Positions 13,795-20,358 of a stretch of DNA of 20,664 bases are shown here, piece by piece (position 1 is the stretch's first letter; each line of letters begins with the position of its first letter). Origin of the DNA: JAFGOY01 sp034430335 (lineage in GTDB: Bacteria > Chloroflexota > Anaerolineae > Aggregatilineales > UBA3940); contig DAOUES010000438.1 of the NCBI GenBank assembly GCA_034430335.1, positions 1-20,664 of the forward strand, written 5' to 3'. A model generated the notes under the pieces. That model saw only the letters and a program-made list of their open reading frames with translations, was not told where the DNA came from and searched no databases. A program made the position numbers and the translations under genes.

Positions 13795-15480
13795 TTATTC
13801 GACACTCAAGATATAGTAATAGTGTTTTTGACCGCCGAATCTCAGTTCGATTTCGTGATCTGGGTACAGCTCTTCGAGCCGTGAGGCAAGGTTCTCGGCA
13901 TCGTGTTTTTTGACGTCATTTCCGTAATAAAGGGTGATCAACTCCAGGTCTTGAGCATCCATCTTGACAAGCAGTTCGACGATCACCTCGTCGATGCCGT
14001 CTCCGGCGACGACCAGCCTGTCATTGTGCAGGCCGATTATCTGTCCCTTCCTGACCTTCAACCCGTCGATCCGGGCGTTGCGGGTCGAGGTGGTGACTTC
14101 GCCGGTTTGGACGTAAGTCGCCGCCTCTTTCATCGCTTCGCTGATCTCGTCCAGGTCGCCGTATGGATCGAGCGACAGCAGCGCCGATATTCCCTGTGGG
14201 ATCGTCCGCGTTTCGACCACCCGGACGTTCTTGCCTTCTGCTTGTTTGGCGGCTTGCCGAGCCGATAATATGATGTTTTTGTTGTTCGGCAGCACGATCA
14301 CTTTGTCGGTCGGGAGGCTGTTGATCGCTTCGAGCAGGTCTTTCGTGCTGGGGTTCATCGTCTGCCCCCCGGCGACCACCTGTCCGGCTCCCAGGCTAAA
14401 GAAAATCCGGGTCAGGCCGTTGCCGGGTGTGACGGTGACTGCTGCAATCGTTCCCGCTTCGATTTCCGGCGCGTCGATGGCCTCTTCTTTTGCCTGCCCT
14501 CCCATTGTCGGGCCGCCGCGTTCGTGCATGAATTCCTCGTACTGTTCCTGCATGTTCTCGACGACGACATCCAGCAGCACACCCTGATCGGCTCCATACC
14601 CGACTGCTTCGCCGGGGTTATGCACATGCACATGCACCTTGATGATATTCTCGTCACCGGCAATCACTGCCGACCAACCCAGCGATTCGATATGCGACCG
14701 TATCTCTACGACGTTCATCCCTTCGCCCTTGATCAGGTATTGAACGTCGTAGCCATAACCCTCTTCGCCTTCGGGTTCCAGTGCGCTGTGGAGGTCTTCA
14801 ATCCGCTTTTCGAAAGGCACCTCGGCAACCAACTCCTCGCCGCGTGTGTAGCGCAGCATACCTTCCAGAATGCACATCAGGCCCATGCCCCCTGAGTCCA
14901 CCACTCCGGCGTCGGCAAGCACTTTGAGAAGTTGTGGAGTCCGCTGTACCGAGTCAAGTCCGCGTGTGACAATCCGATCCAGGACAACCATGAGATCATC
15001 CGTCTCCTTGCAGATTGCTTCGGCTTCTTCCGAAACCTCTCTCGCGACCGTCAGTATGGTGCCTTCAACCGGCTCCTGGACGGCCTGGTAAGCGGTTCGG
15101 GTGGCTTCTTGAAGCCCGTTTAACAACCCCTTCGTGTCGAGCGTTGGCCTGTTCTCGATGCCTTTGGCAAAACCGCGCCAGAGCTGCGATAGAATAACCC
15201 CCGAATTTCCTCGTGCGCCCATCAGCGCGCCTGTGTACAACCGCTGCGCAATTTGGCCGATATGGGCTTCGTCGACTCTTGCGACTTCTTCGTAAGCGCT
15301 GCGCATGGTCAGCAGCATGTTGGTGCCTGTATCGCCATCCGGCACAGGAAATACGTTTAGCGCATTGACCATCTCATAATTCTGCTCCAGCCAGGCAAGA
15401 CCCGCCTGGGCAAGTTGTTTGAGGTCTTGTCCGTTGCAGATGGTGGTGGTTTTCTGGCTGGCTGCATTGTTTGCTTCCAT
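13795..15480 (-). CDS. fakA: Fatty acid kinase catalytic subunit FakA (YloV, DAK2-domain)
   Basis: FakA phosphorylates fatty acids carried by DegV/FakB proteins. The 561-residue protein has an N-terminal DhaL/DAK2 ATP-binding domain (~15-215) with PVPDGDTGTNM (~45-55; two Asp for Mg-ATP), GARGNSGVILSQ (~88-99) and DAGVVDSGGMG. A middle domain contains VHVHVHNPGEAV (His-rich, possible metal site), and a C-terminal Dak1_2-type domain runs from VTVTPGNGLTRIFF to the end (LPNNKNIILSARQAA, TRTIPQGISALL). Length fits the ~550-residue family. The ATG follows GGAAGG by about 10 nt. It lies 22 nt downstream of yloU, the same order as Bacillus yloU-yloV, and upstream of two degV genes, which completes a FakA-FakB set. 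Confidence 0.95.
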   Translation of the reverse strand: MEANNAASQKTTTICNGQDLKQLAQAGLAWLEQNYEMVNALNVFPVPDGDTGTNMLLTMRSAYEEVARVDEAHIGQIAQRLYTGALMGARGNSGVILSQLWRGFAKGIENRPTLDTKGLLNGLQEATRTAYQAVQEPVEGTILTVAREVSEEAEAICKETDDLMVVLDRIVTRGLDSVQRTPQLLKVLADAGVVDSGGMGLMCILEGMLRYTRGEELVAEVPFEKRIEDLHSALEPEGEEGYGYDVQYLIKGEGMNVVEIRSHIESLGWSAVIAGDENIIKVHVHVHNPGEAVGYGADQGVLLDVVVENMQEQYEEFMHERGGPTMGGQAKEEAIDAPEIEAGTIAAVTVTPGNGLTRIFFSLGAGQVVAGGQTMNPSTKDLLEAINSLPTDKVIVLPNNKNIILSARQAAKQAEGKNVRVVETRTIPQGISALLSLDPYGDLDEISEAMKEAATYVQTGEVTTSTRNARIDGLKVRKGQIIGLHNDRLVVAGDGIDEVIVELLVKMDAQDLELITLYYGNDVKKHDAENLASRLEELYPDHEIELRFGGQKHYYYILSVE

Positions 15481-15502
15481 TCTCGATTAGCCTTCCAAAG
15501 GT

Positions 15503-15868
15503 CTATTCTTCGTTATCTGGCATCAATCGCAGCCCTTGTACATAGAGGTTGATCTGTTGAACGGGGATGCCAATTGCTTGTTCGACCTTGAAACGTACAG
15601 AATTGATAACACTGTCGGCGACTGATGAGATGCGAGTGCCGTGTTGGATGATCACATAGAGGTCTATTGTCAGTTCGCCGCTTTTGTATGTCACGTCAAT
15701 GCCATGATGCGGATCGCGTGTCATCTGCGCCGCCAGTTCGCCGATTGCGGTTTTTGAAGCCATTCCGACTACGCCATAGCAGGTAAGCAGCGCCTGGCTG
15801 GCGATGGTTGCAATCGCCGATGGTGAAACGTGGATTGATCCACTGGTTTGTTTTTGTTGATCGCTCAT
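15503..15868 (-). CDS. yloU: Asp23/Gls24 family protein (YloU-like)
   Basis: The 121-residue protein resembles YloU: a polar N-terminus (MSDQQKQTSGSIHVSPSAIATIASQALLTCYGVVGMA), then GIDVTYKSGELTIDLYVIIQHGTRISSVADSVINSVRFKVEQAIG and a final VQQINLYVQGLRL. The function is unknown; the family is envelope-associated in Staphylococcus. ATG at 15868 is chosen because AAGG lies 8 nt upstream and family homology begins there. The frame stays open to 16075 but would run across the divergent rpmB promoter region. It pairs with fakA 22 nt downstream, as in Firmicutes. A paralogue (yqhY-like) is at 3891-4232. Confidence 0.9.
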   Translation of the reverse strand: MSDQQKQTSGSIHVSPSAIATIASQALLTCYGVVGMASKTAIGELAAQMTRDPHHGIDVTYKSGELTIDLYVIIQHGTRISSVADSVINSVRFKVEQAIGIPVQQINLYVQGLRLMPDNEE

Positions 15869-15895
15869 CTTGTCAACCTTAAACCTTGTAAAAAC

Positions 15896-15925
15896 AGTAT
15901 CCTTGAGGTATGCTCTGCCCCGCAA
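15896..15925 (-). promoter_or_regulatory. Candidate promoter for yloU-fakA
   Basis: On the minus strand TTGCGG (15925-15920), 18 nt, GATACT (15901-15896). It lies about 30 nt upstream of the yloU ATG and faces away from rpmB. The boxes are moderate matches. Confidence 0.4.
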
Positions 15926-15943
15926 ATAAAATGAAAAAACGCG

Positions 15944-15968
15944 AATTGACAGGCAGCAGCGGTCAATT
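15944..15968. promoter_or_regulatory. Interrupted inverted repeat between yloU and rpmB
   Basis: AATTGAC, 11 nt, GTCAATT is a perfect 7-bp inverted repeat in the divergent intergenic region. On the plus strand it contains a consensus -35 hexamer TTGACA (15946-15951) oriented toward rpmB, though no convincing -10 follows at 16-18 nt. It could be an operator for one or both genes. Confidence 0.35.
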
Positions 15969-16002
15969 TGAGTAACACCAAATATCAAAAGGCGATGTGA
16001 AA

Positions 16003-16194
16003 ATGGCAGTATGTGAAATGTGCGGTAAAAAGCCACAATTTGGGCATAGTGTGAGCTTTTCGCAGCGAAAAACAAAACGTAAGTTCCGCCCTAACCTGCA
16101 AAGGACGACGATCCTTCGTGACGGCAGGCCAGTTCGGGTAATGGTTTGCGCCAAGTGCCTGAAAACCTTGAACAAGGATGTCAAAATCCGTTAA
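16003..16194 (+). CDS. rpmB: 50S ribosomal protein L28 (zinc-binding form)
   Basis: The 63-residue protein MAVCEMCGKKPQFGHSVSFS...RKFRPNLQ...VMVCAKCLKTL is typical L28, with the zinc-type CxxC pairs Cys4/Cys7 and Cys49/Cys52. ATG at 16003 is preferred because L28 begins MA; AAAAGG lies 10 nt upstream. GTG at 15997 is also in frame and would add two residues. It is one of only three plus-strand genes here and is set between minus-strand rpe and yloU, the same orientation as in Bacillus, where rpmB opposes yloU. A strong terminator follows 25 nt after the stop. Confidence 0.97.
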   Translation: MAVCEMCGKKPQFGHSVSFSQRKTKRKFRPNLQRTTILRDGRPVRVMVCAKCLKTLNKDVKIR

Positions 16195-16219
16195 ACCTGG
16201 TTTGATAGCAACTGTCAGT

Positions 16220-16240
16220 GGGCCGGCAGGCCCTTTTTTT
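16220..16240 (+). terminator. Intrinsic terminator after rpmB
   Basis: GGGCC-GGCA-GGCCC forms a perfect 5-bp stem with a tetraloop, followed by seven Ts. It acts on the plus strand only: transcripts from rpe in the other direction meet no T-run here and could continue antisense through rpmB. Confidence 0.85.
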
Positions 16241-16251
16241 GTTGCCTGCAA

Positions 16252-16959
16252 TCAGTCTGAATGGCATTGCGCGGTTTTATGAATCTCTTTAACAACCGCG
16301 GCGATGCCTTCTTCTGCATGAAACAGGTAGGTGCCGCTGACAATGTAATCGGCCCCCGCAGCGCAGGCTTTGCCGATTGTCACCTGGTTCAACCCGCCGT
16401 CGACCGCTAACCATGCATCTCGATTGATGTCGTCCAGCCACCGGCGAATCGCGCTGATTTTTGGCAGCGTGCTTTCCATGAACTCCTGTCCGCCGAATCC
16501 GGGGTGAACCGTCATCACTAAAACATAATCGACCTCGGCAATCACATCCTTGAGCGATTCGGCGGGTGTGCCCGGGTTGAGTACAATACCTGCCTGTAGA
16601 CCCAGGTCGCGGATCATCTGTAGAGCCTGAATATGTGTGTCGACTTCGACCTGTACGTTGATCCGGTTGGCACCGGCATCGGCGAAGGCTTTGACATAGT
16701 TCTCAGGTTCGCCGATCATCAGGTGTACGTCGAACGGTAGATCAGTGACCTTTCGGATCGATTTGACAACCGGCGGCCCGATGGTGATGTTGGGGACGAA
16801 GTGCCCGTCCATCACATCGACGTGAATCTCGTCCACACCCCCGGCTTCCGCCCGTGCGATCTCTTCGCCCAGCTTTGCAAAATCTGCGGCGAGTATCGAA
16901 GCTGCGATCCTGACCTGTTTTTTCATCGTTACGAAGTTTAACATGCCGGTGTTCCCCAT
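16252..16959 (-). CDS. rpe: Ribulose-phosphate 3-epimerase
   Basis: Rpe interconverts D-ribulose-5-phosphate and D-xylulose-5-phosphate in the pentose phosphate pathway. The ~235-residue TIM barrel has the expected active-site strands: AASILAADFAKLGEE (Ser and Asp), EIHVDVMDGHFVPNITIGPPVV (metal His and Asp), FDVHLMI (His), VLVMTVHPGFGGQEF (phosphate and metal loop), LAVDGGLN (Asp) and VSGTYLF. The family's start is near MKKQVRIAASIL; three in-frame ATGs are possible. ATG at 16944 has GGGGA about 9 nt upstream, ATG at 16959 has none, so the first five residues are doubtful. It lies divergently 29 nt from the RNase HI gene, and its promoter may overlap that gap (TAAAAT at 16966-16971). Confidence 0.95.
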   Translation of the reverse strand: MGNTGMLNFVTMKKQVRIAASILAADFAKLGEEIARAEAGGVDEIHVDVMDGHFVPNITIGPPVVKSIRKVTDLPFDVHLMIGEPENYVKAFADAGANRINVQVEVDTHIQALQMIRDLGLQAGIVLNPGTPAESLKDVIAEVDYVLVMTVHPGFGGQEFMESTLPKISAIRRWLDDINRDAWLAVDGGLNQVTIGKACAAGADYIVSGTYLFHAEEGIAAVVKEIHKTAQCHSD

Positions 16960-16988
16960 GCAATTTTAGTTGAGGTTAAAACAAGCTC

Positions 16989-17903
16989 GTGACTGACGAA
17001 AAACCCAGGGTGATGATCTATACCGATGGTGGCGCTGACCCCAATCCCGGTGATGGCGGTTGGGGAGTGGTGTTAATCCACGAAGCGACCGGCCACGTCA
17101 AAAAGCTTTCCGGGTACGTGCCGCAGACGACCAACAACCGCATGGAGCTGACCGCTGCGATTGAGGGCCTCGCGGCCTTGAAGCAGCCCTGTAATGTGCA
17201 TCTGTGTACCGATTCTGAGTACGTAAAGCTTGGAATCACCGAGCGCATTGGCAAATGGCAGGCGAAGGGATTTCACCGCGTCAAGAACGCCGATTTGTGG
17301 AAGTGGCTCGTCGAGTTGAGCTTGATTCACGACATCACCTGGGAGTGGGTCAGGGGGCACGCCGGGAACCGCTACAACGAGCTTGCCGACCAACTGGCGA
17401 CGCAGGCGATCCGCAGCCATTCAGCCGGGGCACCGGATTCGAGTCCGTCGGCTGAGACCGAGGTGTTTACGGTCGTTTCCGCCCGTGACAGGCAGGGCTT
17501 CTGGGCCGCCTCGATCCGTTTCGATGGCGGCGAGCAGTTGATTACCGGCCATGAATACGAGGTTACGGCCAATCAGCTCGATATCATGGCCGTTATTGAG
17601 GCATTGAAGCAGCTTCCCGAAGGCACATCGGTCAGCATCTACAGTATGTCTGACTACCTGCGTAATGGCGCGTCTCGCTGGATTCATGGCTGGAAACAAC
17701 GCGGTTGGCAGACGAAAAGCGGAGAGCCTGTCAAGAACCGCGAATTATGGCAGCAGCTAGACGAATTGATGAGCCTGCGCGAGGTCACCTGGCCGCCGGT
17801 GAAAGATGACCCGACTTTTGAATTTGCCTTCGAAGAGCTGGGCCGCCGCGCCCAGGAAGCCTTCACCGACCTGCTCGAACAGGACAGCCACCCGGAAATC
17901 TAG
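16989..17903 (+). CDS. rnhA: Tandem RNase HI protein: active N-terminal domain plus degenerate second domain
   Basis: RNase HI cuts RNA in RNA-DNA hybrids. Residues ~5-140 form a normal RNase HI with all four metal-binding acids: Asp13 (YTDGG), Glu53 (NRMEL), Asp75 (CTDSEY) and Asp134 (NELADQLA), plus His124 in the RGHAGNR loop and the basic WQAKGFHRVKNADLW handle. Residues ~160-290 repeat the same fold (NQLDIMAVIEAL, IYSMSDYLRNG, GWKQRGWQTKSGEPVKNRELWQQL, VTWPPV), but the acids are changed: Glu to Asp198, the TDSE Asp to Met220, and the others are lost with the RGHAG loop. The protein is 304 residues against about 155 for single-domain enzymes. The start is GTG at 16989 with only a distant GAGG; ATG at residue 9 is an alternative. 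Confidence 0.93.
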   Translation: MTDEKPRVMIYTDGGADPNPGDGGWGVVLIHEATGHVKKLSGYVPQTTNNRMELTAAIEGLAALKQPCNVHLCTDSEYVKLGITERIGKWQAKGFHRVKNADLWKWLVELSLIHDITWEWVRGHAGNRYNELADQLATQAIRSHSAGAPDSSPSAETEVFTVVSARDRQGFWAASIRFDGGEQLITGHEYEVTANQLDIMAVIEALKQLPEGTSVSIYSMSDYLRNGASRWIHGWKQRGWQTKSGEPVKNRELWQQLDELMSLREVTWPPVKDDPTFEFAFEELGRRAQEAFTDLLEQDSHPEI

Positions 17904-17914
17904 TGCTTCGTTAA

Positions 17915-18020
17915 CCCGAATTCTCAGCACTTTACCTGGTGGATCATAAACCTCGATTCCCTCTTGCAGCCTCGACCGAAGATCGCCAATTGTAGCCCGG
18001 TGCTTCAGCGCCGGGAAAGA
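17915..18020. repeat. Intergenic palindromic repeat element, copy 2 (short form)
   Basis: This copy has the same ~64-nt head as 11727-11790 and the same terminal hairpin, here CCCGGTGC-TTCA-GCGCCGGG (17996-18015) with one T-G pair. It lacks the three internal stem-loops of copy 1, so copy 1 looks like this core with a ~50-nt insertion. It lies between rnhA and rlmN, both of which end here, so it separates convergent genes. Confidence 0.7.
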
Positions 18021-18148
18021 AAACCCGAAATCTGACGGAGGCAAGCTGTTAATTCGTGAAATTCGCGGATAAATTTTCCGGTTCATTAGCAGAACTGATC
18101 ACAGTATGCTGTTGTGCCCGCAGGTCGTTTTAGCGGCGCGAAGCTGTA

Positions 18149-19231
18149 TTACGGCTGGGAGTTTCCCTCGCCCTTTTTTATGATCGCCGCTTTCAACTGC
18201 CCGCAGCCCGCTTTCACGTCGATCCCGCGCCTGACCCGCACTGTCACCGGGATGCCATACGAGTCGAGGATCGCGGTGAATGCCGCCACCCGATCATTGT
18301 TTGATGGATTTCCATCATAACTGTCGGTTGGGTTCAACGGGATGACGTTGACATGGCACAGCAACCCGCGCAGCAGCTTTCCGAGCTTGTGCGCCTGCTC
18401 GGGTGTGTCGTTCTGATGGTCGATCAATGTCCACTCGAACGTCACCCGCCGCCCGGTCTGATCGATATAGTCACTCACGGCTTCGAGCAGGTCGTTCAAC
18501 GGGTAGCGTTTGTTGATCGGGATCAGCGCCGAGCGTTCGTCGTCGCTTGCTGCGTGCAGGCTGATCGCCAGCCGCACCTGCAAACCTTCGTCGGCAAACT
18601 GCCGGATGCCCGGCACCAGCCCGACCGTGCTGACCGTGATATGCCGCTGCCCGATGTTCAGCCCGTCCTGGTCAATAAACCGGCGGACAGAGGCCATCGT
18701 GTTGTCATAATTGTGGAATGGTTCGCCCATCCCCATCAGCACAATGTTGCTGAGTCGTTCGCCCTGATCTTCCAGCATCCGGGCGATGATCAACGCCTGC
18801 TCGACGATCTCTCCGGGTGATAGATGCCGGGAGAATCCCATCTGCCCGGTCGCGCAGAAGACGCAGCCAATTGCGCACCCCGCCTGCGTCGAGATGCAGG
18901 CTGTCCGCCGCACCCCCTCATAACGCATCAATACCGCTTCGACGATCTGCCCGTCCGGCAGCCTCAGCGCGAATTTCTTCGTTTCGCCGTCGGTCGAGTG
19001 AATCGTGTCGACGATCTCCAGCATGCCGAGGCGTATTTCGCCATTCAGCCGCTCGATCAGGTCGGCGGGTAGCTGGCTCATCCTGTCGTATTCATCGACC
19101 TTATGCTGGTACAGCCACTGCCAGATTTGGTCGGCCCGGTAGCGGGCAAACCCCCACGCTTCGATCAGCGTGGTCAGTTCGGCGTGTGTAAGATCGTAGA
19201 TATTGATCCGCCGGTTCGCCGGGTTATTCAC
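18149..19231 (-). CDS. rlmN: Dual-specificity 23S rRNA/tRNA (adenine-C2) methyltransferase RlmN
   Basis: RlmN is a radical SAM enzyme that methylates C2 of A2503 in 23S rRNA and A37 of some tRNAs. The 360-residue protein has the radical SAM motif CAIGCVFC (Cys119, Cys123, Cys126), the resolving Cys112 in TACISTQAG, VLMGMGEPFHNYDNT (~164-178, SAM-binding GMGEP), LAISLHAASDDERS, and the methyl-carrying Cys343 in AGCGQL. An N-terminal helical RNA-binding domain (YRADQIWQWLYQ) is present. The start is GTG at 19231, overlapping the HAD gene by 8 nt, so the two are likely co-transcribed and coupled. rlmN near rpe and rpmB is the same neighbourhood as in Bacillus. Confidence 0.97.
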   Translation of the reverse strand: MNNPANRRINIYDLTHAELTTLIEAWGFARYRADQIWQWLYQHKVDEYDRMSQLPADLIERLNGEIRLGMLEIVDTIHSTDGETKKFALRLPDGQIVEAVLMRYEGVRRTACISTQAGCAIGCVFCATGQMGFSRHLSPGEIVEQALIIARMLEDQGERLSNIVLMGMGEPFHNYDNTMASVRRFIDQDGLNIGQRHITVSTVGLVPGIRQFADEGLQVRLAISLHAASDDERSALIPINKRYPLNDLLEAVSDYIDQTGRRVTFEWTLIDHQNDTPEQAHKLGKLLRGLLCHVNVIPLNPTDSYDGNPSNNDRVAAFTAILDSYGIPVTVRVRRGIDVKAGCGQLKAAIIKKGEGNSQP

Positions 19232-20033
19232 TATGGTTCAATTCGTCGGCCAGCTCTGCGATGCTGTCGAAGATGAGATCGGGTTGAAACTCGCTTTCTT
19301 CGATCTGCCTGACGGTGGCAACGCCGGAAAGCACCACGATGGTCCCGATCCCCGCCCGCCTGCCTCCCAGGATGTCGGTTTCGAGCCGGTCGCCCAGCAT
19401 CGCGGTGGTCGATTTCTCGGCGTTGAAGTGCCTCATCGCCGCCTCGAAGATCGTTGCCTCCGGTTTCCCGATGATCTTCGGCTCCCGGTCGGATGCCGCC
19501 GTGATCGCTGCCAGGATGGTGCCCGCGCCTGGATACAGCCCTTCCGGTGTTGGGAAGGTGCGATCCGGGTTCGTCCCGATGAACGGTGCGCCCCTGCGGA
19601 TCAGCCTTGCGGCGACGCTCAACTTGTCGTAAGTCACTTTCCGGTCGATGCTCCCGATCACCGCCGCGACGTTGTTTGCCGGTTCTTCTTCGCCGGTCAG
19701 CACTTTGAATCCCGCAGCAGCGAGTGTTTCCAGCAAGCCCTCTTCCCCGATGACGTATAATGCATCGCCGGGTTCGATGGTCTCGCTTAAATACGCTGCC
19801 GTGACCGATGCGCTGGAAAAGACCTGCTCTTCCAGTGTCTCAATGCCGAACGCCGTCAGCTTCGCGGCGTGCTTGTCGAGGGTGCGTGTCGCGTTGTTGG
19901 TGAGCAGCCCCCAGTTGATTTCGCGGTCGTTCAACACATCGAAGAAGCGGGCAAGTCCGGGGATTGGCTCCTGCCCTCGCCAGAGCACCCCATCCCCGTC
20001 GATCAGTAGTGTTTTGAGTGTTTTTAAGTTCAT
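19224..20033 (-). CDS. HAD superfamily IIA hydrolase (NagD/phosphoglycolate phosphatase-like)
   Basis: The 269-residue protein has all HAD motifs: I, LIDGDGVLW (Asp12 nucleophile, Asp14); II, LLTNNATR (Thr45); III, Lys190 in IIGKPEATIF; IV, MLGDRLETDILGG (Asp215, Asp220). The cap inserted between motifs II and III (type C2a) and GKP...F place it with NagD, AraL and phosphoglycolate phosphatases, which remove phosphate from small molecules. The exact substrate is unclear. The usual motif I DxDG is intact. ATG at 20033 is chosen because the family sequence starts there and a TATAAT lies just upstream; the frame extends to 20081 but that part is not conserved-looking. The mRNA is probably leaderless. 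It overlaps rlmN by 8 nt. Confidence 0.93.
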   Translation of the reverse strand: MNLKTLKTLLIDGDGVLWRGQEPIPGLARFFDVLNDREINWGLLTNNATRTLDKHAAKLTAFGIETLEEQVFSSASVTAAYLSETIEPGDALYVIGEEGLLETLAAAGFKVLTGEEEPANNVAAVIGSIDRKVTYDKLSVAARLIRRGAPFIGTNPDRTFPTPEGLYPGAGTILAAITAASDREPKIIGKPEATIFEAAMRHFNAEKSTTAMLGDRLETDILGGRRAGIGTIVVLSGVATVRQIEESEFQPDLIFDSIAELADELNHSE

Positions 20034-20040
20034 GCGGCAG

Positions 20041-20049
20041 ATTATACCA
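20041..20049 (-). promoter_or_regulatory. Extended -10 promoter abutting the HAD-rlmN start
   Basis: On the minus strand TGGTATAAT is a perfect extended -10. TATAAT ends 7 nt before the ATG at 20033, so transcription should start at or beside the A of the ATG. No -35 match is seen and no ribosome site fits in the gap. Confidence 0.6.
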
Positions 20050-20081
20050 TGTTCGAATGGTCGCCGTCCGCCGGGGAGCAA

Positions 20082-20358
20082 TCCGGTGTCTTGTTTGTTT
20101 GGCCTGCTTTCTTTTGGCCCGGTGCTTTTGCCTGTTCAGAGGAAAACCCCTTGTGTCGAACTAACCGTTTTAGCCCGGTGCCTATGACGTTTAACAAAAT
20201 AACCCGGATTTTCAGAAGCCGCACACTCCAAAAAACTTGCCGCCCTCCTTTGCTAAGGGGGGCAGCTTCTCGCTTATGGACCTTAACAATTTGGCTCAAC
20301 TACAGAAAGAGTGTAAATCAGGGTAAACTCAGTAAATCACAGAATTGCAGTCCCGGCG
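20082..20358. other. Intergenic region with hairpin and relic repeat half-sites
   Basis: No gene is seen in these 277 bases. Two half-copies of the repeat hairpin arm occur: TTTTGGCCCGGTGC at 20112-20125 and TTTTAGCCCGGTGC at 20168-20181, neither with its second arm. A hairpin GCCCTCCTT-TGCT-AAGGGGGGC (one T-G pair) lies at 20242-20263. Three degenerate GTAAA(T/C)TCA-like units follow at 20313-20339. Confidence 0.5.
20291..20319 (+). promoter_or_regulatory. Candidate promoter for the alpha/beta hydrolase gene
   Basis: TTGGCT (20291-20296), a 17-nt spacer and TAAATC (20314-20319) lie 39 nt upstream of the ATG at 20359. Both boxes are weak-to-moderate matches. Confidence 0.3.

Noticed and set aside
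15869..16075. Longer start for yloU
   Set aside because: The extra 69 residues are not family-like and would run across the divergent rpmB promoter region and its first codons.
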